Shown here in pieces: positions 18,142-27,686 of a DNA stretch of 64,000 nucleotides. Position 1 is the stretch's first letter, and every line of letters starts with the position of its first letter. The notes under the pieces were generated by a model. The model saw nothing but the letters and a program-made list of their open reading frames with translations, was not told the origin of the DNA and ran no database searches. The translations under genes and the position numbers were made by a program. The DNA is from UBA2396 sp038042175 (GTDB taxonomy: Bacteria > Planctomycetota > Phycisphaerae > Phycisphaerales > UBA1924), in NCBI GenBank assembly GCA_964358855.1, contig CAYHQQ010000005.1, positions 1 through 64,000 on the forward strand. Reading direction: 5' to 3'.

Positions 18142-21100
18142 TCACGTGAGTTTCTTCAAGAGATCGGACGTGGCGCGTGGAAGGTTCTTGCGAACGACGA
18201 GTTCGTCAACCAGCACAACGGGAACGGACGACGAATACTCTTGTAGCTTCGCGATCCCCTCGGTCGGCGGCATGTCGGGCGTCAAGGGTCCATGGATCGC
18301 AATGACGAACTGCAATCCGCCGGGGGATGTCGCGAGGATTGGCGCCTGAATCGTGCCCAGTCCAGCCACGGTCAAGGCGGCGTCACGCACAAGTGTGAGT
18401 CCTTCAACCCCCTGGCGCTCCAAGTCCTCAAACAGGAGCTGCGTTGAACGGTTAAGACGATCTGTCGACAGCAGAGGTGTCTCGTCCCTCAGAATGAACC
18501 GAAGGAGGCTTGCGCCTATGTGGCGGTCGAGTAGGTCATGCTCGAACTTGTTCTTGTAGCTTCGTAGGCATCGGTAGCACGAGCGGTCGCAATTGTCGGG
18601 GCAAGACTCCAGAATCCGCAGCGCCTCCTCAAAGACCGCCAGTCCGAGTCCATCGACTTGTTGCGCGAAACCTGCTCCGCCCGGAAGCGTGTCGTAAAGG
18701 TAAATCTCGGCTTCGCGACCCTCGCGGCCTCCCGTGGTGAGCGCCGGCCTGTATTCCGCCTGAAGCTCGGTAGCTTCAAGCTCTAAGAGCCGGCATCCCG
18801 CCTTGGTCAGCGCCTCACTCAAGGTTCGTAGGCCGACGTCGGTGGCGAGTACGCCTGGGCGGAGCGTCAAGGGATCATCGACCTGAAGCGAAATCAAAAG
18901 GACATCGCTGATGAAGTCAGTTCCGAGCACCATGCCACGCGTGGCGCGTCCCCCCTCGCACATGGGAGTCTTGCTGTCTGGATATGGCTTTTGGTGGGCA
19001 GCACCGACTTTCCCGGTCGCTGAAGCCGTCGGCTCGATGAGGCCGCAACGGGTGCAATAGGTGTAGCCCTCTTCGCGCGATCCTCGATTGGTGACGAGGA
19101 GGTGTTGCCTTGTGGCATACGCGCGCAAGCGGCCGTTCAACCGACTCCAACTCGCTTCGTCGAGCGGCGTTGGCATGGACAGCTTCGCCCGCGTCGCGTA
19201 GCTGCGAGCGGGCTGATCATCCGGTGACGTTCCTTCTTCCTCCAACACCGGATGTGCAAAGCCCGGCGGGCGCAACCAGTAACGTGCCGGCCCGAATGTG
19301 CCTTGTTGCCCGCATGCTTCGCAGTCCTTGACCTCTCCGCGAGATCCCTCGGTCAGTTCAGTAGTACGGGCATAGTGGCAGTACTGACACTCGTAGTAGT
19401 AGAGCTTAGCGTTCCATGCCCTTGCCAGATCACGTCGCATAGGCGAATAGAGCGCGCCCGACCTCCAGAGCTTGTTGTTAATCCACACCTCCTTACCGGG
19501 CGCGTACTGGGAGAGTGCTGCTGGCAAGCCCTGCGACGGCGTGAACTGGAAAGCGGGCCGGAATGTCGTTGAACGCTCCGCATCGAAAACATGGAAGGCG
19601 GCGACATCCGTCGGGAAAGCGTATCGAGGCAGCACGCCCTTGTAGAGCAGCCGATCCAGCAGGTTCTGACCGGTCGGGTCATGGACAGGCCGCTCCTCCC
19701 CCACCTCCTCCTGCGCCTCCGAGACATTCTCCGCCTGTTCCTCGTCGGCTTTGTCCTTCCCGGCCTCGCCGTTCCCGGCGGCTTCCGCCGGCGGCTCGGC
19801 GTACTCGATCGCGCCATCGATCGGGCCCAACGTCTCAAGAACAAGGTTGTCGATGATCCAGTGTCGATCTTCACCGGACAACTCGACAGGAAGCCAAGCG
19901 ACCACGTCGCGCTTCAATTCCTCTTTCTTGTCTTCAAGCCACGCGGCAAGACCGGCACGGCTCAGGACTGAATTGGCATCTTTGAACTCCGACACCGTGC
20001 CAAGGACGGCGAAGAGGTGCGGCTGATCCGCCGGGTCAATGTCTGGGAGCTTGGCTTGGTGGTATCTCTGCAGCAGGTACGCGGTCACATGCCGCCGAGC
20101 AATGTCGCGGTTTGACAGTGTCAACGAAGGGTCATCGACGGCTCCGCGAATCATCTGGTCGGGGTTGGAGAAGTAGTGTTCGTCGTGGCTGTCGGCACTG
20201 CCGAACGTCGTCACCGTTGCCACGGCATTGCCCCGTCGTCCTGCCCGACCAGCGCGCTGCTGGTAGTTGGCTCGGGCAGGCGGCATGTTCCTGAGGGATA
20301 CGCCAGACAGCGTGCCGATATCGATACCGACTTCCATCGTTGTCGTGCACGACAGAACGTCGATGGCTGGTCGATCATGGCCCTGGCCGTCTACTCCCAG
20401 ATCCACGTCTTGGAACAGCAACTCGTGCTCCTCCGCCTTCGAGAACACGTCTTGCGCTTGGGCGGAATTGAGTTGGGCGGTGTGCTCGGCAGCGATAAGG
20501 GCCATCGGGGGCCGTGGTGGGTGGCCAAGCGCGGCAACGGTGCTGTCGCGGTAGTATTTCTTCCTCGCTGAGAAGACCGTATCGGTGTCTGGATTGATCG
20601 GAACAGCGGTATCGTTGCCGCATTTGATACACGCGGGACGGCCGGGGAACGGCCGCTGCGTGGTTCGGCAGGATTGGCAGTACGCCCACGCTCCTCCAAT
20701 CTCGAGCGACAGCTCCACGGCTTTCATGCGGTGTTTGCCCGGTGCCATCTGTTCCGTGAACATCCGCAACAGGTTGGGAAGCCACTCTTTGTCGAAGACG
20801 CGACGGGCCTCTTTGGTCCGCAACAGACGCTGCACGTCCTTGAAGTTCCCCGAGTGGGACTTGATCTCGACCCCCCACCATGCTTGTGGCATGTGACTGA
20901 ACCACAGGCCCGGACGCAGCCAGGCGCGCAGCCATGCGCGTACGAACGCGAGCTTTTGCGGCCCCGTGGTGGCATGTTCGGGTATGTCATGCAACGCCTC
21001 GATCGCGCTTGAATGTCCGGGTCGCTCGCGCAGAGACGCTATGGCCAGCGACTCCAATCCGTAATAGCGATCGCCAATGGACTTGGCGATGCTCTTCAAG

Positions 21101-23691
21101 AGCGACTCCGGCGGTTTCGAATTGCGAAGCTGCATGAGCAGGCCAAGCAGGTCAGCTTCCCGGCCCACAGCACCGCTGTTGACGGCGGCCTCCACCGTCA
21201 ACTCGTCATGGAACGTCTCGCCCAGTTTTAGTTCGGGTCGGAGCCGAACGCCAAGCTCCTTGGCGGCAACTAGCACGCCGAGATACAGGTCAGCAAGCGA
21301 GCACAGTTGCGCCGCGAGAGGCAGCTGAGTGATTCTGGCGTAGCCGGCCACGATCAGAGGCCTCAGGGCGTCCTGCGTGGAGTAGGTCTGGATGTTCGGT
21401 GCCAGTCGAGCCGCCATTTGGCGCGAGTCGGAAAAGATCAGCACCTTTCGACCACGCAGCGGAGCCAGCTTGGTCGCTGGTATGCTGTTCGGGGGCTGCA
21501 CTTGGATTTGCTTGGCAATCAGTGCTTGGAAGGGTTGATCACCCTTCGTGAGGTGATCCTGCACGGACGTGCGGCCGTAGGAGCCTGCTTCTTTGCACAC
21601 GGCGCACGGGCAGAACTCTCCGGGTTCCGCGTTGGGCATATCGTCCTCGTCGGCGTCGGCAGGCGTCGCGCGGTCGTGGCGAAGGAAGATTTGACGGTTG
21701 CGGGGTCCTAGTTTTTGCGGATTCAACCGACCCGTGACCAGGTCATACTCCGCAGGTTCAACCCCTTCCCGGTCGTGGGGTGCCTCCAATAGCAAGTCGA
21801 TTGGCTCAAGGGCGTCGAACTCTTGAGCAAGCGTGCGGAACTCACCACCGGGCTCCGACCAGAGGAAATCGGGCTCCGTCACCTTGTTGGTATAGGCTCT
21901 CGCGTAAGCGGTACCACAGTTGCGGCACGTGAACAACTCCAGCACACGTGCGCCGCACTCGCACTCGTCACGCGGTTGCCCATAGAGCTTCCCGCATGGC
22001 CCGCCGCGCTGATCCGGCGGCAGGGTGCTGCATTGCGGGTCCATGCAAATCCACAATCCAGGTAGGCCGCGGTAGAAGGCATGCACGCGGCAGGGCAACA
22101 GGCCCGGCTCCGAGGGAGTGCGCCTAGCCACGCTGCCAAGCGCTATCAGGTTCGTCACCGCTTGGGCGGTAGCTGCGGAATCGATTCCAAAAATCTCTTT
22201 GCCAAGCTCGGCAAGCGGACGGGCCTCCTTCATCGTCGAATTGACGAGCGATCCCATGGGCGGAAACTCTGCCAATGCGTCGAAAAGCCCCCTTTCGAGC
22301 GATTCGGGTGCGCGGATACCTCGGTATTCCAGAAACGGCTTTGCCTCGGTCAGCCTCGCCTCGTTCGTTTCGGCTTCGTAGAAACGTGCAAGATTGATCG
22401 CGGTGAGAGCCGCGACGTCGGCCGGCGAGCCAATCGCTGCATGCGAGCGGAGGTTCAGGTCGCCCTTCACCTTTTCGAAGTCCCCCGGCACCTTCCCCGT
22501 CAGTTGTGCGCCGAACTTCATTGCATAGTCCGCATTCTTAAAGCTCGCACTGGTGCAGATCACTTGGAGTCGTTCGGGAGGAATGCCCAGTCGCGTCCTC
22601 AGCCTGCGAATAAGCAGGGCCACCTCGGCACCAGCGGCACCGCGATACAGGTGCGCTTCGTCGATGACAAGTAGGAACCGTTCGTCAGGATTGGCCTTGA
22701 GCCACTCTCGCGTGTGGTCAAAGATCGGCCGCTCTAGGGGCCGCATGAGCATGTATTCAAGCATCGAGTAGTTGGTGACCAGAATATCGGGAGGTGCCAC
22801 CTGTACCTCATGCCGCGTAATCAACTCAGGGTCTGACGGCAACGTGACGCAGCGCTTGAATGCGCCCGTCTTGGCATCAATCCACCGGCTATTTTTCTTA
22901 CCGTACCACGCGGCAAGGTCGGGCTTGGCGGGCCATTTGCCGCGGCGCTTTAGCTGACCCACCAGCTTTGTGGCGGCGTCCGTTTCGGGACCTGGTGCAC
23001 CATCGGCAGCCTCAAGGTTGTTGACGTAGAACTTGCCAATTGGTTCTAGTCGGTCTCGGTCCTTCTTCGCGTCGCGGACGCCGGGATACAGCGTGCGGCT
23101 GGTATAACGCGCGAACCGAGCGGGCCTGCCCGACCACGACATAAACTTCGAGACGATGCGCGGATCGCCAAAGAGCAAGCGAAGGCGACCGAGCTGGTCA
23201 TTGACCAGCGCGTTCATGGGGTACAGCACCATGGCACGCACCGCGGGAGTTTCGCCGAACTCCTTCCCCTTCGCCTTCGCTTCCTTGGCGAGCTTGCCGA
23301 GGATCGGCAGCAAGAAGCACTCGGTCTTACCCGAGCCGGTGCCCGTCATCACCATCAGGCTGCGGCCCTGGTTCAGCGATAATCGTGCGGACTCCCCCTG
23401 GTGCTCATAGGGCGGGTCGTGCAGCAAGACGCCAAGATTCTCATGCTTGCTGGAAACGGCGGTAAACACTTCGAGCGCCGCGGGGTCGAGGCCGAGGTCC
23501 CGAAACGCTCGCGAGGCCTTGTAGCGCGGTGTGCTTTCTAGATAGGGACGCTGGTGAATAACGCCAACCTGATCCAGCAACTGCCTGCGCTGAGCTATCA
23601 GGAGTGGATGGCTGATGTGGTAAGACGCCTCGATGTATTCCCGAAGGGCGCCGTGCAGTTCTTGAATCGTCTCACCAATCGTCATGGACAT
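18142..23691 (-). CDS. druE: DruE-like DEAD/DEAH helicase with DUF1998
   Basis: An 1849-residue superfamily 2 helicase. Walker A is GTGSGKT at 117-123 and the DEAH box is at 344-347 (LLVIDEAHLYRG), followed by ICTSASF (motif III). Motifs V and VI are the stretch MEVGIDIGTLSGVSLRN and QQRAGRAGRRG in the middle of the protein. Cys clusters near 545-600 and 1010-1040 look like zinc ribbons. A DUF1998 tail carries CPDNCDRSCYRCLRSYKN. Size, architecture and the DUF1998 tail match DruE, the subunit common to all Druantia types, and the MrfA/Dbp-like repair helicases. The ATG at 23691 has AAGGGG 7 bases upstream and overlaps the preceding gene by ten bases. Role in phage DNA recognition or remodelling is inferred from Druantia. 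Confidence 0.85.
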   Translation of the reverse strand: MSMTIGETIQELHGALREYIEASYHISHPLLIAQRRQLLDQVGVIHQRPYLESTPRYKASRAFRDLGLDPAALEVFTAVSSKHENLGVLLHDPPYEHQGESARLSLNQGRSLMVMTGTGSGKTECFLLPILGKLAKEAKAKGKEFGETPAVRAMVLYPMNALVNDQLGRLRLLFGDPRIVSKFMSWSGRPARFARYTSRTLYPGVRDAKKDRDRLEPIGKFYVNNLEAADGAPGPETDAATKLVGQLKRRGKWPAKPDLAAWYGKKNSRWIDAKTGAFKRCVTLPSDPELITRHEVQVAPPDILVTNYSMLEYMLMRPLERPIFDHTREWLKANPDERFLLVIDEAHLYRGAAGAEVALLIRRLRTRLGIPPERLQVICTSASFKNADYAMKFGAQLTGKVPGDFEKVKGDLNLRSHAAIGSPADVAALTAINLARFYEAETNEARLTEAKPFLEYRGIRAPESLERGLFDALAEFPPMGSLVNSTMKEARPLAELGKEIFGIDSAATAQAVTNLIALGSVARRTPSEPGLLPCRVHAFYRGLPGLWICMDPQCSTLPPDQRGGPCGKLYGQPRDECECGARVLELFTCRNCGTAYARAYTNKVTEPDFLWSEPGGEFRTLAQEFDALEPIDLLLEAPHDREGVEPAEYDLVTGRLNPQKLGPRNRQIFLRHDRATPADADEDDMPNAEPGEFCPCAVCKEAGSYGRTSVQDHLTKGDQPFQALIAKQIQVQPPNSIPATKLAPLRGRKVLIFSDSRQMAARLAPNIQTYSTQDALRPLIVAGYARITQLPLAAQLCSLADLYLGVLVAAKELGVRLRPELKLGETFHDELTVEAAVNSGAVGREADLLGLLMQLRNSKPPESLLKSIAKSIGDRYYGLESLAIASLRERPGHSSAIEALHDIPEHATTGPQKLAFVRAWLRAWLRPGLWFSHMPQAWWGVEIKSHSGNFKDVQRLLRTKEARRVFDKEWLPNLLRMFTEQMAPGKHRMKAVELSLEIGGAWAYCQSCRTTQRPFPGRPACIKCGNDTAVPINPDTDTVFSARKKYYRDSTVAALGHPPRPPMALIAAEHTAQLNSAQAQDVFSKAEEHELLFQDVDLGVDGQGHDRPAIDVLSCTTTMEVGIDIGTLSGVSLRNMPPARANYQQRAGRAGRRGNAVATVTTFGSADSHDEHYFSNPDQMIRGAVDDPSLTLSNRDIARRHVTAYLLQRYHQAKLPDIDPADQPHLFAVLGTVSEFKDANSVLSRAGLAAWLEDKKEELKRDVVAWLPVELSGEDRHWIIDNLVLETLGPIDGAIEYAEPPAEAAGNGEAGKDKADEEQAENVSEAQEEVGEERPVHDPTGQNLLDRLLYKGVLPRYAFPTDVAAFHVFDAERSTTFRPAFQFTPSQGLPAALSQYAPGKEVWINNKLWRSGALYSPMRRDLARAWNAKLYYYECQYCHYARTTELTEGSRGEVKDCEACGQQGTFGPARYWLRPPGFAHPVLEEEGTSPDDQPARSYATRAKLSMPTPLDEASWSRLNGRLRAYATRQHLLVTNRGSREEGYTYCTRCGLIEPTASATGKVGAAHQKPYPDSKTPMCEGGRATRGMVLGTDFISDVLLISLQVDDPLTLRPGVLATDVGLRTLSEALTKAGCRLLELEATELQAEYRPALTTGGREGREAEIYLYDTLPGGAGFAQQVDGLGLAVFEEALRILESCPDNCDRSCYRCLRSYKNKFEHDLLDRHIGASLLRFILRDETPLLSTDRLNRSTQLLFEDLERQGVEGLTLVRDAALTVAGLGTIQAPILATSPGGLQFVIAIHGPLTPDMPPTEGIAKLQEYSSSVPVVLVDELVVRKNLPRATSDLLKKLT

Positions 23692-24782
23692 GCGGGTACC
23701 CCTTCACGCGGTTTCGGGCTCTCCTCAAGCCAGAGGTGCTCTCGAGCGTAGCTTACCTCTTCGGCGACCTCTGAATCAGGCAGTTCGAAGGCTAAAAGGC
23801 AGCCGGTCGACTCAGCGCGACGCCCCAGGGCGTCCCAGCGGCGTTGTGCCCACATGGGAATCGGTGAAAAGAGTTGCAGGCAGGTGGTGCCCGACTTGTC
23901 CGACCGAAGGGTAAACCGCTGAGGATGCTGGCGCAGGGCGTCAATCGCCATCTGCAGACACCACGCGTCGTCGCACCCGCGCCACCGGCTTCCCGCGCGC
24001 GGGAAATCAAGAAGGCGTAGGGCCCGCCCGTCCTGCATCTGCACGTAGCACCACACCGGCGCGCCATACGCCTGCGCCCGCCTCGCGACGAAGCGGCCGG
24101 ATTGCCGCTTGGGCTCGACCCATCGCGCCGGGTAGAACGTCGTCGGCTTGTCGGAGTCCAGTAGCCTCAGTTCGGGAACGTCGCCCGACGCCTGTGCCGC
24201 GTCGAGCCGCTTATCAAGACCTGTCACATGCTGAGCGGCGGAGGACTTTGGAGGATCCTTGATCCACCTCTCGTATGGGATCTCGATCAGACCCAGTTGC
24301 AGGAGGTCGTCGCGAAGATCTTCGCCAACTCGCGGGCGCAACCAGCGAACATGCCCAACATGCGCGACCCTCGTCTCTAGGTCCTCCGGTAGAGCCGTCA
24401 GTTGATCGGCGCTGATGCCGAGCAAGATCGTTGCACCGCTGTCTCGCCGTACGAATCCGCAGGGCGCGGCAAATACGATCGTATTGGAAGATGCTCCACT
24501 CACCGTTGGGTCTCGATACTCGAACAGATCGCCATGTGCGATGAGTGTTTCGAGCATCTCCTCGATCTGGGCCTTTGTCGCGACCGCATCGTCGGCGAGT
24601 CCACGGAACGGATTCATAACCGCGCGCGTAAGACTGGAGGCTGCACACGGACACAGGAAACTCGCACACCGGCGTAGGGCCACTGCGATAGCGGTGCCCG
24701 AAGTCAGCCTGTACGTCGAGGCATCCAAGCCGAGCGCGGCGACGCTCTGAGTGCGTACTTCTGCAACTTGCAAACGTCTCAT
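23682..24782 (-). CDS. Unassigned Druantia-operon protein (possible DruG-like)
   Basis: A 366-residue protein with no motif I recognise. The ATG at 24782 forms an ATGA overlap with the stop of the preceding gene; a GTG two codons earlier is an alternative. The N-terminal part (to about 110) is helical and may be a winged-helix element (ATKAQIEEMLETLIAHGDLFEY). The middle is basic, and the C-terminal third has alternating strands (FTLRSDKSGTTCLQLFSPI). Its stop overlaps the DruE-like start by ten bases, so it is a core member of the operon. By position and size it could correspond to DruG of type II Druantia or DruD of type I, but I cannot show homology. Confidence 0.7.
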   Translation of the reverse strand: MRRLQVAEVRTQSVAALGLDASTYRLTSGTAIAVALRRCASFLCPCAASSLTRAVMNPFRGLADDAVATKAQIEEMLETLIAHGDLFEYRDPTVSGASSNTIVFAAPCGFVRRDSGATILLGISADQLTALPEDLETRVAHVGHVRWLRPRVGEDLRDDLLQLGLIEIPYERWIKDPPKSSAAQHVTGLDKRLDAAQASGDVPELRLLDSDKPTTFYPARWVEPKRQSGRFVARRAQAYGAPVWCYVQMQDGRALRLLDFPRAGSRWRGCDDAWCLQMAIDALRQHPQRFTLRSDKSGTTCLQLFSPIPMWAQRRWDALGRRAESTGCLLAFELPDSEVAEEVSYAREHLWLEESPKPREGVPACP

Positions 24783-27667
24783 TGCCACCTCCAGCTCGCA
24801 TACAGTTCTTCGTACGCCTCGTGCGACCGAAGCTGGTGGTCAATGGCGATCACGAGACAACGAGCAGCTCGTGCCAAAGTTGGAAAGCTCTCCAACTGCG
24901 ACAGTCCATGGCGGAACGCCGCCTTTGACCACGACGCGACACTTGCCGGATCACTCGCGATTCGGAGCGCGAATTCGGCTGTCCACTCCAGGCGAGCCTC
25001 TGCCTCACTTGAGTTATCCACGCCGAGAACCTTGGCTATGTCTGCGATCTCGCGAACGCGGGCGGCAACGTTTGCTGTCGACAACTCGTCATGCCTGCGG
25101 CCGATTCGCACGCCGGCCTCCGCTTCGTGATTGTCGGTCCATACGGCTCGTTGAAGGTATCCGAAGGTGGTAGTTCCTGCGCGGAATTGTTGCTCGGTCT
25201 TCATCCACGCTGGGCCGCATAGCCACCCTGCGATGAGCGCGTCGATGGCGGTAAGCACTTGGCGTTGCCGTGTTGAGGCAAACACATTGCCGGAGAGCCT
25301 GGCCTGGCGCCACAGCTCTGCAATGGAGAGAATGCGATGGGTGCCATCGGGAGTACGTTCCGCGTTGGTGACACGTGGCGTGCATGCAAAATCGGAAAGC
25401 CCTTCAACGATGGGCGAAACGATGACTGCGGCTAGGCGGCTGTCGAGTCGAGCGACATACAGACCGCCTGTCACTGGCACGGAATAGGGAGAGTCACCCG
25501 CAAGCACTTCCTCTTGAAGCGGTTTGTCGAAGGCGATCCTACTGATCGCTGGGGGCGTGGCGCTGCCGCTGTCGTTCAGCAATCGCGCGGCGTAGGACTG
25601 CCCGTTTCTGCGCACAGCCCATCGCAGTGGAGAGAATTCCCGTTCGCAGCGAAGCGTGAATGCGCCAAGTTCGTCGGCGGCGAATTTCAATTCGCAGGTT
25701 CGTGCGGTGTCGTAAGCGGCTTCTGCATTCTTGTCCCTGCGGAAGTGCCGCTCAAAGTGGCGCGTCCAGATTGACGCGTCCACCGGCAGATCGAGGGGCG
25801 GAAGCGTCTTTGACACGGTTCGCGCCCGGGTGGCCGAATCGAACAGGGCGACATCGCAGCGCACCTGCCGCCCCGGAGGACCCTCAATCGCCACTTCGGC
25901 TCGCCCTTCCCAAAGTTGCTCCAGGGTTGGCAATGGCGGATCGATGCGCGCCAGTAACGGCCCTTGCGCCCCTGCGGCGGGTGACCATGGGCGTGCCTCG
26001 CGAACGCGCATCAATATGTCCAGGTCACCGACCGAGTCTGCGGTCTCTGCCTCTGCGCGACGCGTTGAAAAGTGAAGCCGGTGGAGGCCAACGGGCAGCC
26101 GCGGCAGTTCAATGAACTCGGGTTGACCTGGACGGATGTCGTCCAATACCAAGGAAAGCTCTGAACCGGGGCCGATGGAGACGACCACCGCGGCGACACT
26201 GTGATCCGTGGCGATCCCCAGACATGGTCGCTCGCTCGCGAGCCACTCTCCGTGTCCTTCGCCATCCCATTGTGCCGCTGCAATGCCGGCCGGCCAGACC
26301 TCGATCGCTCGGGCCTGCGAAAGGCCGAGTTGCATCAACACACCTTCCCAAGCAGTCGAGAGGGCTTCGGGCAGAGCGAACATGCCGCCGTGCAATCCCT
26401 CGCAGTTGAGATCGACCGAGGCTACTTGCGGGCTGACGGGGATGACCGTACTACGCACCACGACGTAGCTCTCGCCAGCTCTGACGCGCAGACTTCGTGA
26501 TTCATATGCGACTCCGTCGGAGGCGATTCGGAAGAGTCGCACGGGGCTCGGCCGCAGCATGCAATCCGTTCGGAGCAAGAACTCCAAATGCGGGTCTCGT
26601 CGTTCGAATTGCAACAGCACTTCGTCGGGGCGCGGCCAACGAGACAGGACAACGCGCTTCGACCCATAGAGAAACTGGCCACGAGGAAGCGGCGCTCCCT
26701 TCCTGCCGGCCACGCTGCACCGTGACTCAGCGAGCACCTCGCGCGTGCTCGGGAATCGCAGCAGGAGGTGAGTCAAATCTGGAATTTCAAGGCAGACTTC
26801 CCACGACGTGCGCCGCGGACCTGTCGGACGCAGCACAAGTCGAGGCTCGATGCCCAGAGCAGTGATCTCCGCACGCGCCTCCTCAGAGCGGCGTGGCGCG
26901 GAAAGAGCCCCGCGCCCAAAGTACAGACCACGCACGGTCGCCCGTTCTTGAGCCGCCTTACGTGCGCTGCTGAGCCACACGCGCGCGACGCGCTCTCGCT
27001 CCAGGTCTGCACCGATGCGTCTGAGGGCCGCGGGATGCAGGAGGCCTGCTGTGCCGAACTGTCCTTGAAGGAGCAAAGCCGCGGCGATCTGGCCGATGAA
27101 CTGCGGCACCTGGGTGAGGTTCTTGAACCGTGAAGTCGCATTGAAACTGCGCGCCGCGATGAACTCGCCAAGCGTTGTCGGCGACTCGAACAACTCGGCC
27201 GAAAACGAGTCGCGCAGCTCGTAAAGGATGTGCGCCAACTGACGCTGAAGGTCCGTGGGGAGAATGGAGTGGGTGATCGGCCAGCAGATGATTGAAAACT
27301 GTCTTGCCCACGGCCCGGAGGGCGCAGCTCCGCCGTACTGGTCGTGAAACCACTCGTAGCGGTCGCGGATCCACTCCCGCGAACCGCGCATTGTCCAGCC
27401 TGGAGTTTTCTGCTCGAACGTTTGCCAGTATTCGTCGCCTTCGTAGCCATAGCCGACTTCTGCGGCATAGACGATCCAGGGCAAGCTGTGCAGTATGGAC
27501 GGCGAACTGGAGAGGATGTGGCTTCGAATGGCTGTTGCCAGCGCGTTAATGTCTTCCAGGTCCAGGCCGTGTTCGAGCGCGAATAATGGTCTATCCCCTC
27601 GTTCTGCACGAAGGCCGGCAAAGTGCCGGTCGAGACGAGCTTGCCATTCATCAAGGGTCGCACTCAT
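24779..27667 (-). CDS. Large unassigned Druantia-operon protein (possible DruF-like)
   Basis: A 962-residue protein. The first about 270 residues are helical. From about 280 to 700 the composition is that of stacked beta-sandwich domains (for example RTSWEVCLEIPDLTHLLLRF and RLPVGLHRLHFSTRRAEAE), and the last 200 residues are helical again. No Walker, nuclease or methylase motif is visible. It starts 19 bases after the DruA stop and overlaps the next gene by four bases. Length and position recall DruF of type II Druantia or a fusion of DruB and DruC; both are guesses. A scaffold or recognition role would fit a motif-free giant subunit. Confidence 0.7.
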   Translation of the reverse strand: MSATLDEWQARLDRHFAGLRAERGDRPLFALEHGLDLEDINALATAIRSHILSSSPSILHSLPWIVYAAEVGYGYEGDEYWQTFEQKTPGWTMRGSREWIRDRYEWFHDQYGGAAPSGPWARQFSIICWPITHSILPTDLQRQLAHILYELRDSFSAELFESPTTLGEFIAARSFNATSRFKNLTQVPQFIGQIAAALLLQGQFGTAGLLHPAALRRIGADLERERVARVWLSSARKAAQERATVRGLYFGRGALSAPRRSEEARAEITALGIEPRLVLRPTGPRRTSWEVCLEIPDLTHLLLRFPSTREVLAESRCSVAGRKGAPLPRGQFLYGSKRVVLSRWPRPDEVLLQFERRDPHLEFLLRTDCMLRPSPVRLFRIASDGVAYESRSLRVRAGESYVVVRSTVIPVSPQVASVDLNCEGLHGGMFALPEALSTAWEGVLMQLGLSQARAIEVWPAGIAAAQWDGEGHGEWLASERPCLGIATDHSVAAVVVSIGPGSELSLVLDDIRPGQPEFIELPRLPVGLHRLHFSTRRAEAETADSVGDLDILMRVREARPWSPAAGAQGPLLARIDPPLPTLEQLWEGRAEVAIEGPPGRQVRCDVALFDSATRARTVSKTLPPLDLPVDASIWTRHFERHFRRDKNAEAAYDTARTCELKFAADELGAFTLRCEREFSPLRWAVRRNGQSYAARLLNDSGSATPPAISRIAFDKPLQEEVLAGDSPYSVPVTGGLYVARLDSRLAAVIVSPIVEGLSDFACTPRVTNAERTPDGTHRILSIAELWRQARLSGNVFASTRQRQVLTAIDALIAGWLCGPAWMKTEQQFRAGTTTFGYLQRAVWTDNHEAEAGVRIGRRHDELSTANVAARVREIADIAKVLGVDNSSEAEARLEWTAEFALRIASDPASVASWSKAAFRHGLSQLESFPTLARAARCLVIAIDHQLRSHEAYEELYASWRWQ

Positions 27668-27686
27668 AGGGCATCAATATGTGGCC